Shown here: one piece after another, positions 34,908 to 46,400 of the stretch
Layout of the letters: each line of letters starts with the position of its first letter
How positions within the stretch are numbered: the first letter of the stretch is position 1
Assembly (NCBI GenBank): GCA_011037195.1
Contig: JAAEAF010006158.1
Location: 19,023 to 83,022 of the forward strand
Source of the DNA: Triatoma infestans
Lineage: Eukaryota > Arthropoda > Insecta > Hemiptera > Reduviidae
Direction: 5' to 3'
DNA length: 64,000 nucleotides
Position numbers and translations under genes: made by a program
Notes under the pieces: generated by a model
Databases searched by the model: none
What the model was told of the DNA's origin: nothing
The model's input: the letters and a program-made list of their open reading frames with translations, nothing else

Positions 34908-35575
34908 TCAGAAGTCAACATTGGGAGAGTTAGATCCTGATAACATAGGAAGCGGGTAGGTGAAAAAAAAAAAACCACCTACCTTACTTGCTGACATCTT
35001 GGTCAGGCCTACCTGAATCCTGCTCCATTGCCTCAGAAGAAGAGTGGAAGCATCCTCATCTCCCTTCTTCAACGTGATGAGGAGCCTGTCCATCTCGAAG
35101 AAAAGACGAAAATACCTTCTCCAACGCCCGGACAAAAGCATCATCAATCCTATAAGCCAAGGATACTCCTTTCTCGACTTGTTGTCGATAAACGTTCCTC
35201 CATCGGTTATTTTGGAAGGCAAGACCTTTCAGCACCGTTCGCTGGTATGCTTGTCCTCCGGAATAAACATAGAGATCCTAGCCATAGTGGGGACCTTCGT
35301 AGAGGAATTCGCAAAAGCCGTAGCCCACGCAGAATTACCTCGCTTCTTTCTTTTAACCACGTGCTATTCATCTCCGCAGGTGGACCGGTGTTGGGGCGCT
35401 CTTCGCCAGAAGCAGGTTTTCTATGCTTCTGGAAATGCTTTCCAGTTCCCCCCCCCCAGTGCTTCCGAGCCCTGGTCACCCGATCCTGGATGCACAGAAG
35501 AATTAACCCCACCATCGGTGGCCCCCTCCTCTAAGGGGGCCCCGGCTGACGAATCTACTTTATAATCCATACATT
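34908..35575 (-). pseudogene. Probable ORF1 (gag-like) remnant of the R1/LOA-like element
   Basis: On the minus strand, directly before ORF2, frame pieces read VKRKKRGNSAWATAFANSST then KVPTMARISMFIPEDKHTSE. A shifted frame continues TVLKGLAFQNNRWRNVYRQQ then VEKGVSLAYRIDDAFVRAL. Position just upstream of the endonuclease ORF suggests ORF1. I see no zinc knuckles, and a G9 run near 35450 shifts the frame. The open plus-strand frame at 35044-35565 is antisense to this. Function is inferred from position only. Confidence 0.4.
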
Positions 35576-36386
35576 GAATTAATAAAATTCATCTCCGGAG
35601 CTCTCCACCCTCCACAGAGCCTCACAATTTGGGACGCTATAAAGAAGCGCCAGAGCTACCCTAGAGATATAGCGCCCAGGGATTGTGAGCCAAGGCCCAA
35701 AATACCCAGGAGCTCACCCATGCGTATTTTACGCTAGCCGATTGACCAGAGCTGGGTTAGACTCTGGCTGCTTGTTTAGCGGAGTCCGGAACCAAAGTGG
35801 TGTGTTGGACTGCAAGGCACGCCGAGGTAACTTGCCTCTAGCGAAACCTCCGTCCTCAATCACCAGGACTTCCTTTCCTCACGACACAGGTATCCACACA
35901 CGGCAAACATGTGGGTGGCACCAGCACGTGTTACTGGCGTGTAAGAATGTAATTGTGTAAGTGTACAATGTTAAGGCGTTTAGGTCTAAGTGATGCAGCA
36001 TGAACCCCCACGGATGCTCCTCAGCAAAAGAATTCGCTGCAAGAGATTCAGGCCGCACATAGATTATGGCAACCCAAACAGAGGGCAGAAAAGTTTCCAA
36101 CTCCAAACACTCCTGACGGGGGAACCACTGCACTTGTTAGTCTGTAATTGTAGCTGTGGTACGTGGGAGTGCCAAGTTCCCAAATAGCCCGAAGGCTACC
36201 CTCTGCGTTTGCCCTCCAGCTTAGCCACCCACGCTTCCACAAGAGCTGGATGGGCAGGAATGAGGTTTCGCGACGGAATATCCGTCTCAAGAAACATAGG
36301 GAAGTTTCGCCCTATGTGAATAAGAATACTCCCTCAAACCATTTGGATCTAAAATGAAAACATAATATTCACTCTTCGACAGAATG
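35576..36386 (-). other. Probable 5' region of the R1/LOA-like element
   Basis: GC-richer than the surroundings and without conserved coding motifs, it ends toward the GT run at 36387. It is inferred to be the element's 5' leader because it is co-duplicated with ORF1 and the endonuclease. Confidence 0.4.
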
Positions 36387-36431
36387 TGTGTGTGTGTATG
36401 TGTGTGTGCGTATGTGTGTGAGTGTGTGTGT
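36387..36431 (+). repeat. (GT)n microsatellite
   Basis: A GT-rich run with GTAT and GTGC interruptions. It differs in length from its copy at 42511-42555. Confidence 0.9.
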
Positions 36432-36811
36432 TTTTTTTAAATCATTTATTTCTCACCATGCACCGCTCAAAGAGCACCACATGGAATTTACTAAGTACAT
36501 ATTACAGCTTTATACAAAACATAATTCATAATTAAAAGTACTTAAAATAAATTTATAATGTAATATAAAAGTCAAACCACTCTAATGTTCAGTTATGAAA
36601 CAATGTAATCAACTTTTCATCACTATTACATACATACATATTCATTATATTTCATTTTATATATATTTCACTTTAATGTTACTAATTTTTTTTTTTTGCC
36701 CCTTAATCATTCAACAATTTAAATATGACTTAGATCTACCCAAAGAACTCAGGCTGAAGCAATGTCGACTTGCCAGGTGGCCAATCAACTAATTGAATTA
36801 CTACCCGCTGC

Positions 36812-37110
36812 AGATGTGTGCGTGTGTATGTGTGTATTGGGTGAAAAGATTATCTCAAAAACGAAAAGTCGCAGAAAGCTCAAACTTGGTACCGCTCCGT
36901 TTAGGTGCTACCACCGCATCAGACACGAAGATTTCGGGCAAAATCCATCAACCGGAAATGCCATTTTACTGAATGGTATTTTTTTTCCGTTTTTTGTGAT
37001 TTTCTCGAAAATAGCTCCAACGATTTTCTGTAAACATGGAATATGAACTACACATATAAAATGCTACAACTTTTATTTGAAACATTTCTCTTGGAAAATT
37101 CATTTAAGGG
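36812..37110 (+). repeat. Best-preserved unit of the GGAAGTGCG dispersed repeat family
   Basis: Order: GT-rich start, aagattatctcaaaaacg, ctcaaacttggtaccgctcc, ccaccgcatcagacacgaag, atccatcaaccggaaatg, gattttctcgaaaatagct, ccaacgattttctgtaaac, tatttgaaacatttctcttg and the G-rich line tagggggaggggtg. Others of the family keep this order, so it is a useful reference copy. It has no ORF or visible terminal repeats. Confidence 0.75.
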
Positions 37111-37236
37111 TACTTTTAGGGGGAGGGGTGTTTTTCCTCTAGTGTGCTATTTCAGTTCAACAATGTGCTATACAATTCTGCCAACTAAATAATATTAATT
37201 AGAATTATATAAGTTGCCAAAATTCTCAGTTTGAAG

Positions 37237-37399
37237 AAAATCGGTGGACCGGAAGTGCGACTTTACTGAATAGGTTTTTCAGTTTTTTTGTTATTTTCTC
37301 CATAATAATGCCGACGCTTTTAAACACTAACACGAATTGTAAATATGAAGAAAATGTGCCATTTCGCAGTAAGAGAAAGTCGTGAATTTTTATATGCTG
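37237..37399 (+). repeat. Second dispersed-repeat unit, directly after the first
   Basis: Contains aaaatcggtggaccggaagt then gcgactttactgaatagg and, at 37368, agtaagagaaagtcgtg. It lies in the same orientation as the preceding unit and runs into the next palindrome. Confidence 0.7.
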
Positions 37400-37895
37400 T
37401 TGCAAGAAACCAGATTTTGATTGAATTAGCTCATGTGCAGATTTCAATCTTTATATTATCTTGCAATACATTGAGGACTGTGCCACATATATAAAATTAA
37501 TAACGTATACAACGTATGGCCAAAAACTCCAGGTCTAAGAAGAGTTGTTTAAGTAATTTTATGAATTCCTTGGAAAAATTTTTGTGGGTATTTAACAACA
37601 ACTTTATTTTGGTTCATCAAATACAAAATGGCGGATCTTGCATTTCAGCCTAATTCTCTTTTGATTTCTTTTTCAACAATGGAATGAAAATGCTGAATTT
37701 TTCTTTATAGCTCACATTAATACAATAATATATCAGAAATAACTTTATTTTTTGCATTTTTTCATAAAAAGTTTTATGCACAATTTGATAATTTATAAAA
37801 TACAGGAGGGAAATTTTTGTAAAAATATTCTAAACTAGATTTTTCGTAGAAATAATTAGCCAATCACAATATAGAAGTGAAGGCATGAAAAGTGG
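37400..37895 (+). repeat. Left arm of the 2.0-kb palindrome
   Basis: It starts ttgcaagaaaccagatttt and includes aaatacaaaatggcggatct. The reverse complement occurs at 38871-39377 with modest divergence (roughly one difference per ten bases in the inner part). No coding content is seen. Confidence 0.9.
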
Positions 37896-38082
37896 GCGTG
37901 GTCTACGAAGGGGTCCATTTAGGCGTGTACTCGAAAGCGTAAAAGGATAAGCGCTTAGTGAAGTACGCAATCCCCGTGGAACTGCCCCTGGCTAATATGA
38001 GAAACAGTGGCCTTAGCGCTACTCCAGCGCTCCTTAGCGCTATGCAGGTAATGGAGGGCTTTAGTGTTTGTCTTAGGCACAC

Positions 38083-38665
38083 TTGAGTTCGCTGATGGCT
38101 AAGCCATATGACGACATAGGTACACTTGGACACATCGAATCACTAAGTTTGAATTACAGACCTTTCAACAGTGAGGTATGTCAGCTGTGCTCGCTTTGCA
38201 ATTTACAACAGGTTGAGGATATTGTACATTTTATTGCTGTCTGTCCAATCCTCGCCCCATACAGATTTAATTATTTTGCTAAACATAAGCTCGCCGAAAA
38301 TGAATTGTGTGATGTTTTAAATGGCGAAAATTGGTTGAATCTGTGTTGTTTTTTGAAAGAAGCCTTGAGTTATAGAACCTTTTTAATAAAGGAGTTTAAT
38401 TATGATTAATAAGGTTGCACTGTATTTAGTTTTAATGTTAACGCCTTCTTGAAATTTGAATTTTATTTGTTATTTTAGATTATTTTTTTTTTAAAAAAAA
38501 GAGAAAAAAAAATTATTTTTTATTTTTTTTTTTAGTTGAAGCGTTTAAGTTATCTATATAAAAAGCAACTCTGCAGACGGGGAACTCTCCAAGCAGAATA
38601 GTGTTTTATCTTTTATTTTAAATTGTTAAAATATGTATAATTTTGCTAAGAAATAAACACATTAT
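38083..38665 (+). pseudogene. Non-LTR retrotransposon C-terminal relic inside the 2.0-kb palindrome loop
   Basis: The open frame MAKPYDDIGTLGHIESLSLN and on carries LCSLCNLQQVEDIVHFIAVC, a CX2C..HX4C finger of retrotransposon polymerase C-termini. It ends TFLIKEFNYD at 38409. A 3' untranslated stretch follows, with an AATAAA-like aagaaataaacac and a short (ATT) run at 38653-38671. The relic at 51624-51955 ends YKEQLLKEFNY and has the same aaataaatacattattatt tail. The two belong to one family. Confidence 0.72.
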
Positions 38666-38870
38666 TATTACTAATGGAGGCGTTCAAGAAGCTGCGCTTC
38701 GGCATAAGATAATGGCTGATGCAATGGGCTTCGTCCAACACGTACTGTTCGCAAAGGCCCTCAGGGAGCGGGTCAGCCTCGAGAAATACTTTGACAGGTA
38801 TAAAGACAAAGCTTGCAAGACGACGCAACACATATGATAATTGCAAATTTCTGATTGGTCTTACATGCAT

Positions 38871-39377
38871 CCACATTTCACCCTTCACTTGGCACACTGT
38901 GATTCGTTAATTATTTACAGCTAATAATTCTATGAAAAATCTAGTTCAGAATTTTTTTACTAATTTTCCCTCCACAGGTATTTTATAAAATATCAAATTG
39001 TGCAATAAACTTTTTTTATTAAAAAAATTCTGTTCTGATATTTACTATTTTTATAATTAATGTGAGCTATAAAGAAAAATTCAGCATTTTCATTCCATTG
39101 TTGAAAAAGAAATCAAAAGAGAATTAGGCTGAAATGCAAGATCCGCCATTTTGTATTTGATGAACCAAAATAAAATTGTTGTTAAACACCCACAAAAAGT
39201 TTTCCAAGGAATTCATAAAATTACTTAAACAACTTTTCTTAGACCTGGAGATTTTAGCTATACGTTATATACGTTATTAATTTTATATATGTGGCACAGT
39301 CCTCAATGTATTGAAAGATAATATAAAGATTGAAATCTGCACATGAGCTAATTCAATCAAAATCTGGTTTCTTGCAA
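38871..39377 (-). repeat. Right arm of the 2.0-kb palindrome
   Basis: Reverse complement of 37400-37895, ending ggtttcttgcaa. With the loop it makes a foldback structure of about 1,980 bp that contains a retrotransposon fragment. Confidence 0.9.
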
Positions 39378-39474
39378 AAACAAAAAAAAGGATTTGAACT
39401 TTGTTAATAATAAGAAGAAGCCTTATACATTAGAGTTCTAAAAACTACAGACTATGTAACTATGTAAATAGGAG

Positions 39475-39520
39475 TAAGAGAATGTCTTGTGAGTGTTTCA
39501 CACCAGATTTTTTCCACAAA
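39475..39520 (+). repeat. Dispersed repeat module
   Basis: Sequence agtaagagaatgtcttgtga then gtgtttcacaccagatttt is nearly the same as 301-345. Confidence 0.8.
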
Positions 39521-39945
39521 AATACCGATAAATTTCATGAAACAGTATGAATATAGAGAACTACTTTGTTGGCTACTATTTTAAGTCTCCTAGCACTATA
39601 TAGTATTTTGAACGTTTAAATATATTCGCGACTTCCGTATTCTTTCGACCAAAATCTTCTGCAGTTTCTTCAGGTGGCAATGGTACAAGAAATTTTGGTC
39701 GACTTAGCTAAAAAAATTCTTGGAACTGTTTTGAGAAAATTTAAAAAAAAGATCTTTACCGTAAATTTGCAACGATTTTCTTCAAACTTGGAAGCGCAGC
39801 AACAAACTTAATGTACCACAATAGTGCATGGGTGGTGCATTGTACGAAAATAGTTCTATAGAGAAAAGCTGAACCTGCAGCTCCTCTACAATTTCCAAAA
39901 ATTAATTTTCTTGGAGAAATCTTTCACATGTAAACAATCGGCTTT

Positions 39946-40039
39946 TATGTAATGTTGATAGTGTATGTAATGTTGATAGTATATGTAAAATGTTGATAGT
40001 ATATGTAATGTTGATAGTATATGTAATGTTGATAGTATA
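39946..40039 (+). repeat. Tandem repeat (ATGTAATGTTGATAGT unit) running into the gap
   Basis: Five or more units of about 17-18 bp (tatgtaatgttgatagta) end at the first N. The assembly gap evidently begins inside this array, so its true length is unknown. Confidence 0.9.
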
Positions 40040-40613
40040 NNNNNNNNNNNNNNNNNNNNNNNNNNNNNNNNNNNNNNNNNNNNNNNNNNNNNNNNNNNNN
40101 NNNNNNNNNNNNNNNNNNNNNNNNNNNNNNNNNNNNNNNNNNNNNNNNNNNNNNNNNNNNNNNNNNNNNNNNNNNNNNNNNNNNNNNNNNNNNNNNNNNN
40201 NNNNNNNNNNNNNNNNNNNNNNNNNNNNNNNNNNNNNNNNNNNNNNNNNNNNNNNNNNNNNNNNNNNNNNNNNNNNNNNNNNNNNNNNNNNNNNNNNNNN
40301 NNNNNNNNNNNNNNNNNNNNNNNNNNNNNNNNNNNNNNNNNNNNNNNNNNNNNNNNNNNNNNNNNNNNNNNNNNNNNNNNNNNNNNNNNNNNNNNNNNNN
40401 NNNNNNNNNNNNNNNNNNNNNNNNNNNNNNNNNNNNNNNNNNNNNNNNNNNNNNNNNNNNNNNNNNNNNNNNNNNNNNNNNNNNNNNNNNNNNNNNNNNN
40501 NNNNNNNNNNNNNNNNNNNNNNNNNNNNNNNNNNNNNNNNNNNNNNNNNNNNNNNNNNNNNNNNNNNNNNNNNNNNNNNNNNNNNNNNNNNNNNNNNNNN
40601 NNNNNNNNNNNNN
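40040..40613. other. Assembly gap (574 N)
   Basis: Unknown bases. Open frames running through it are artefacts. It sits at the left edge of duplication copy 2. Confidence 1.
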
Positions 40614-42575
40614 TAGGTATGTTATTGGCCTCTGAAAATTGAACCAAACCCATCAACTCCTGAGGAGGAGGAGAGGGGCCATCATAAGGGAAGTAAGCCG
40701 TGTAATGAGGAAACAACTACGTCGCGACGACGCTCACCAACCCCCAGACCAACCCTCACCGCCATCTCATCCCGAGAGCAGAACTGTCGAAGCAGAACAG
40801 CGCCGACATTCCGACTGGCAAAAATGTATGCCCTAGGAATGCCTCCGCCATCGCCACGAACAGTCCGTAATTAACCACACTCAACCCTCGAACCAGACCT
40901 TTATAGGCATAACGTTCTTGTATTAGAATAAAATATGTATGCAACTTAGCAATACAACGGCATAAATTAGCCGTTGCATCTTTGTTATGTTGCAAGTTAA
41001 TTTGTACCATCTCTACCCTGTCAACTGCCATAATCAGAAGTCAACATTGGGAGAGTTAGATCCTGATAACATAGGAAGCGGGTAGGTGAAAAAAAAAAAA
41101 CCACCTACCTTACTTGCTGACATCTTGGTCAGGCCTACCTGAATCCTGCTCCATTGCCTCAGAAGAAGAGTGGAAGCATCCTCATCTCCCTTCTTCAACG
41201 TGATGAGGAGCCTGTCCATCTCGAAGAAAAGACGAAAATACCTTCTCCAACGCCCGGACAAAAGCATCATCAATCCTATAAGCCAAGGATACTCCTTTCT
41301 CGACTTGTTGTCGATAAACGTTCCTCCATCGGTTATTTTGGAAGGCAAGACCTTTCAGCACCGTTCGCTGGTATGCTTGTCCTCCGGAATAAACATAGAG
41401 ATCCTAGCCATAGTGGGGACCTTCGTAGAGGAATTCGCAAAAGCCGTAGCCCACGCAGAATTACCTCGCTTCTTTCTTTTAACCACGTGCTATTCATCTC
41501 CGCAGGTGGACCGGTGTTGGGGCGCTCTTCGCCAGAAGCAGGTTTTCTATGCTTCTGGAAATGCTTTCCAGTTCCCCCCCCCCAGTGCTTCCGAGCCCTG
41601 GTCACCCGATCCTGGATGCACAGAAGAATTAACCCCACCATCGGTGGCCCCCTCCTCTAAGGGGGCCCCGGCTGACGAATCTACTTTATAATCCATACAT
41701 TGAATTAATAAAATTCATCTCCGGAGCTCTCCACCCTCCACAGAGCCTCACAATTTGGGACGCTATAAAGAAGCGCCAGAGCTACCCTAGAGATATAGCG
41801 CCCAGGGATTGTGAGCCAAGGCCCAAAATACCCAGGAGCTCACCCATGCGTATTTTACGCTAGCCGATTGACCAGAGCTGGGTTAGACTCTGGCTGCTTG
41901 TTTAGCGGAGTCCGGAACCAAAGTGGTGTGTTGGACTGCAAGGCACGCCGAGGTAACTTGCCTCTAGCGAAACCTCCGTCCTCAATCACCAGGACTTCCT
42001 TTCCTCACGACACAGGTATCCACACACGGCAAACATGTGGGTGGCACCAGCACGTGTTACTGGCGTGTAAGAATGTAATTGTGTAAGTGTACAATGTTAA
42101 GGCGTTTAGGTCTAAGTGATGCAGCATGAACCCCCACGGATGCTCCTCAGCAAAAGAATTCGCTGCAAGAGATTCAGGCCGCACATAGATTATGGCAACC
42201 CAAACAGAGGGCAGAAAAGTTTCCAACTCCAAACACTCCTGACGGGGGAACCACTGCACTTGTTAGTCTGTAATTGTAGCTGTGGTACGTGGGAGTGCCA
42301 AGTTCCCAAATAGCCCGAAGGCTACCCTCTGCGTTTGCCCTCCAGCTTAGCCACCCACGCTTCCACAAGAGCTGGATGGGCAGGAATGAGGTTTCGCGAC
42401 GGAATATCCGTCTCAAGAAACATAGGGAAGTTTCGCCCTATGTGAATAAGAATACTCCCTCAAACCATTTGGATCTAAAATGAAAACATAATATTCACTC
42501 TTCGACAGAATGTGTGTGTGTATGTGTGTGTGCGTATGTGTGTGAGTGTGTGTGTTTTTTTAAATCATTTATTTC
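40614..42575. repeat. 1.96-kb near-identical duplication, copy 2 (R1/LOA-like 5' half, minus strand)
   Basis: Same content as 34488-36452: the end of the endonuclease with MFPHYTAYFPYDGPSPP near 40700, the endonuclease start near 41030, the ORF1-like remnant (41034-41700) and the GC-rich 5' region. The match ends at aaatcatttatttc. Beyond that, this copy runs directly into Polinton sequence, whereas copy 1 runs into unrelated AT-rich DNA. Confidence 0.95.
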
Positions 42576-42860
42576 GAGATATCAAGTACACTTAAACCGA
42601 CATAAATTGCCCGGTTAAAGTACAACTTGGTTTTAGCCATCTGAACTCCAACTAAATTTTCGTCGTATATTTTTCTGTCAAGAAAATTTGGTTTCACAAT
42701 TAATTTTAATAATCTAGTTTCATTATTTACTAGCTCAATGTTCATTCGTTTGCGAACATTTTCCATGGTCATACTAAAGTTGGCATTATTATACAATTTA
42801 TATTGTTTTTTGTCAAAATCGTTAGCTGCCTTCTTCCTCATATCAGTGTTTAACTTAATG
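42569..42860 (-). pseudogene. Polinton/Maverick-type DNA polymerase B fragment (polymerase region)
   Basis: Protein-primed family B polymerases replicate Polintons. The minus-strand frame reads VLPYIKLNTDMRKKAANDFD, then KKQYKLYNNANFSMTMENVR, KRMNIELVNNETRLLKL and ENLVGVQMAKTKL, then AIYVGLSVLDISK. The YKLxNNxxFxxTMENVRKR block is a hallmark of these polymerases. In this copy the usual glycine-lysine before TMENVRKR is replaced. The fragment lacks both ends and lies head-to-head with the exonuclease-side fragment on the plus strand. It is a broken, inverted gene. Confidence 0.85.
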
Positions 42861-43421
42861 TATGGAAGTACATGATCACTGCCATATTTCTGGCAAGTAT
42901 AGGGGACCTGCATGCAATTTACGATGTAGGAAACCCAGCTATGTTCCAGTTATCATACATAATCTCAGTAGATATGATGCACATTTCATCATAAAAGAAT
43001 CAGGAAAGCTACCTGGCAGGATTGACATAATACCTCACTCAGAAGACAATTTTATTTCATTCACAAAACACATTCATGGAATAAAATTTCGTTTCATTGG
43101 CTCATTTAGATTCATGTCTGCTTTATTCATTTTGATGGACGTTATGGGAAAACAGAGTCTGAGCCAATGAGTTAAATATCTCCCTAAAAACAGTTTCACA
43201 GAAACAACAAATTTTTTTAATCAAACTCAGGTACCACTTGTATTAAGAAAAGGAGTTTCCCATATGATTACGTTAACTCTTTGGAGAAATTAGAAGATAA
43301 AAATTTACCACCGAAAGAGGCATTTTACAACGCATTAACGGATAGTAATATTGGTGAAGAGGACTATAACCACGCTATGAAGATATGGAATGAATTCAAA
43401 CGTTCTACCTTAGGAGAGTAC
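42856..43421 (+). pseudogene. Polinton/Maverick-type DNA polymerase B fragment (exonuclease-side region)
   Basis: The plus-strand frame reads VHDHCHISGKYRGPACNLRC, then PVIIHNLSRYDAHFIIKESG, DIIPHSEDNFISFTKHI and FRFIGSFRFMS. After a frame change it continues KGVFPYDYVNSLEKLEDKNL and then PPKEAFYNALTDSNIG and STLGEYS. This is the conserved region upstream of the polymerase domain in Polinton PolB. The frame then runs into the palindrome arm at 43422. The head-to-head junction with the minus-strand fragment lies within gtacatgatca near 42868. Confidence 0.85.
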
Positions 43422-44536
43422 AGTTCACCTAGTTTGGTTTCCCACAATAGCTCCAAAGCAAGAAGAAGAAAATAATTTGAAAAGGCTTAACTTATAATTC
43501 CATGGAAAGATATAAAATCATTATATGGGTTGCATTATTTAATTAACAGATAAAAATGAAAGTCATAAAGAACAATATCATATTAGTATAAGGAAATAAA
43601 CTACAGTATTTGTTTCATACCATTGTGAAAGTATTGCATTAAAACATTAAAAAGTGTAAAAATTCAATCAATAAAAGTTCATTTTTACAAAATTGTGTGG
43701 TTATTACATAAACCCACTTACCTAATATATACATATTCATCCCTACTTAACCAAGCACCAAAAATGGATTAGTGGATAGCATAACAAACAATACAGGTTC
43801 AATCCCAACTAAAACATGATACAGAGCTGCTCTAAACACGACTGTTTCCAAAATTAACTTAATTATAATTTTATTTATATTATTTTAATTATATTAAAAT
43901 AATGCTAAATTATCGTATTAGATTGACCTCGAGGTCAAAGATAGGATGATACACAGCTGCTCTGCGATATATATATGTAAAACATTGTAATTAGTATTTT
44001 TTCAATAATAGTTAATTAAAACCTTCTTATCAGCTTAAATGTTAAGATATTGCATTAATTTCTCTTTCTCTTAACTTCCTCTCTCTCATCTGGTGAAAAA
44101 TACGTACTATAATTAATAGGTGTAAGCAGTAATAAATTAAAAATAATAAAAAAATTTTTCATTTTTTATGAATATTTAAACAAACTACTACAACTAAACA
44201 ACTAACTTGGAACGCGCACGCACGCACGGGGCACTTTACGATATATTTATAGGCGAGATCTTTTTCTACATAAGAACAAGTAGCAGCGGTGGTCTACCGG
44301 TTTAGATAACCGACTGTAAGTGTTGGGTTTGCTGGTTCGATTCAAGGTCATGTAGAAATATTTTTTTTCTCTTGAATTTTATTTAGGTCTGGCCTGGGGG
44401 AGGGGGTTTATTTAGATAGAGCAGGAGTGGGGATCAGTTCAAGAGAAACACTGGGAGCGCGCTCTGTCACAGATAAGAAAACTAGATATCACAAGCGGTC
44501 TCGTGACTGGCCCAGCTCTCTCCTTTATATCCTACT
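43422..44536 (+). repeat. Solo copy of the 2.4-kb palindrome right arm
   Basis: It follows 32143-33254 closely with small indels (for example near 44010 and 44140-44165). The left arm is absent. It starts at the same base, after ctaccttaggagagtacag, as the right arm at 32143, so both copies inherited one PolB-arm junction. Confidence 0.92.
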
Positions 44537-44569
44537 GATCATCCACTCCATCCTAATTAACATGCTTAT

Positions 44570-46400
44570 ATTGTAGGTAAGTCGACGGAGACTGCTTTGC
44601 GTTGTCTTGTCGGAAGGATAGATGCCTTTGTACGAAAAGGTATACATCCCGTCTTAATTAATTGGATAGGTGTCTATCTTAGAAGTAGGGTTATACAGGC
44701 TTCCCTTGGCGGGCGCACCATGATAGTACAAGCGGGGAGAGGGTGCTCTCAATGGGGTTGTCTCTCACCAAAGTTATGGTGCGTCGTCATGGATGACCTT
44801 TTGGTTAGGATGAATTCATCGGGATTTTATGTGCAAGCATATGCCGATGATGGTGTTATTTTATTGTTAGGGCGCTGATGTCCACTATTTCGGACCTAAT
44901 GCAAAGCGCCCTTAACATGGTGTATTGTTGGACACAGGATAAGGGTCTTTCTATTAATCCTATTAAGACCCAGGCAATTCTATTTACTCATAGAAGGAAG
45001 ATAGTAGGTTTTACACCTTGTAGGTTGTTAGGTACTTCCATACAGGTTAGCAAATCAGTGAAGTTCCTTGGAGTAGTTCTCGACAGCAAATTGAATTGGT
45101 CGGAACATGTTAAGACACAACATCAAAAGGCGATAATCTCCTTTTGGCAATGTCGAAGAGTTGTAGGTAAGAACTGGGGGATCACTCCCAAGATGATGTT
45201 CTGGATTTATTGCATGGTTATTAAACCTAGGCTATTATATGTGGCTTTGATGTGGTGGCGTCGCATTGAGACACGATCCGCTAGACAGCTGCTGGAGAAA
45301 TCAGGCTATGAAAGCCTGTTATAGAATTAAACAGGCAGGTTTATGGCAGGGTAGGCGATATGGTCATTCTACCATCTATCGCGAGATGCTTTTAAGGATT
45401 CCTATTACAGGTTGATCACTCCTACAGAGTTAGGTTGCCTTCTAGGGAAGATTGGTTAACCCTGGGTCCGTCTGGGGTGATTCCTGAGAATTATCTCCGA
45501 TGTATACGGACGGCTCCTGGATGGATGGTAGGTCTGGGGCTGCTATCTATTTTGAGACGGGAGACCATTTGGCGGTGCCTCTTGGTGAGTGGGTCGCCGT
45601 TTTCCAGGCTGAGGTATATGCAATTCTTTGTTGTATTTTGGATGAGAGGTTGCGTAACACTAGTTTAAAGGGCGTTTGTATCTGCTCGGACAGCCAAGCT
45701 GCGTTGAAGGCGCTTAGTTCATGTGTCTTCACTTCCAGATTGGTGTTGGAATGTTCTAAAAGAATGGAAAATCTTTCTTCACTGAAGGATGTGCTTCTGG
45801 TCTGGGTTCCAGGTCACATGAGAATTTTTGGGAATGAGGAGGTGGATAGGTTTGCCAAATTAGCCGCCTCTCTCCCTTTCATTGGTCCCGAACCTGCTGT
45901 TGGTGTGTCTTCCCGCACATGTCTGTCAGGCTTCCAAACATGGATGACCTCACAGCACTCATCTTATGGCAGTCTAAGATGATCACTGGGGTTCCGGTGT
46001 CTTTCCGGACCTCTCTCAGGCATCTGGTTGGCTTCCTCACTGGGCATTGTGATTTAAGGAGACATCTGTATACAATGGGACTCATGCCTGGCCCGTTTTG
46101 TAGAGTTCGTGAGACGGAGGAGGAAACACCCATGCATCTAATGACGGATTCTTTGGGTTGTTAGGAGATTAGATTTAGGACCTTCGGCCGGAATAGGATA
46201 TCGGTAGAGGATCTTAAGCTATGTCCTTTTAAGGTTTTGGTCCGATTTTTCGGTCTTGGTAAAACTTAGATGGGTAAAACCTGGGCCTGGACTTTGTTCC
46301 AGACCCAGTAGTTGTTATTCTTTAGCGGTAGTTATATGTGCCCAGGGAGGCTTTGGGAGGTAGGGTTTCGCCCTCCCCTTTCTTGAATATTAATAATAAT
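44570..46400 (+). pseudogene. R1/LOA-like non-LTR element ORF2, 3' half (RT core, RNase H, zinc finger)
   Basis: The reading begins mid-RT with GKSTETALRCLVGRIDAF, then GCSQWGCLSPKLW and the catalytic QAYADDGVIL near 44840. The thumb region (44878-45324) has SVKFLGVVLDSKLNWSEHVK. RNase H (45500-45900) shows YTDGSW, FQAEVYA, CSDSQAALKAL and VWVPGHMRIFGNEEVDRFAK. The C-terminal finger reads GHCDLRRHLYTMG then CRVRETEEETPMHL near 46120. A short 3' region ends with an (AAT) run at 46390-46400. Four frames are used, so it is dead. It is 5'-truncated where the minus-strand element at 33267 is 3'-truncated. Confidence 0.87.

Larger units (their letters stand above)
34488..36452. repeat. 1.96-kb near-identical duplication, copy 1
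   Basis: Identical by eye to 40614-42575 except for the length of a GT run and a T run near the end. It covers the 5' half of an R1/LOA-like element. Copy 2 begins exactly at an assembly gap. Divergence this low means a very recent duplication or an assembly error. Confidence 0.95.

Noticed and set aside
35028..35565. Plus-strand frames of 168 and 173 codons (and copies at 41154-41691)
   Set aside because: They are antisense to the ORF1-like part of a minus-strand retrotransposon and show no conserved domain.
39886..40716. 276-codon minus-strand and 208-codon plus-strand frames
   Set aside because: Both run through the 574-base assembly gap and have no real sequence for most of their length.
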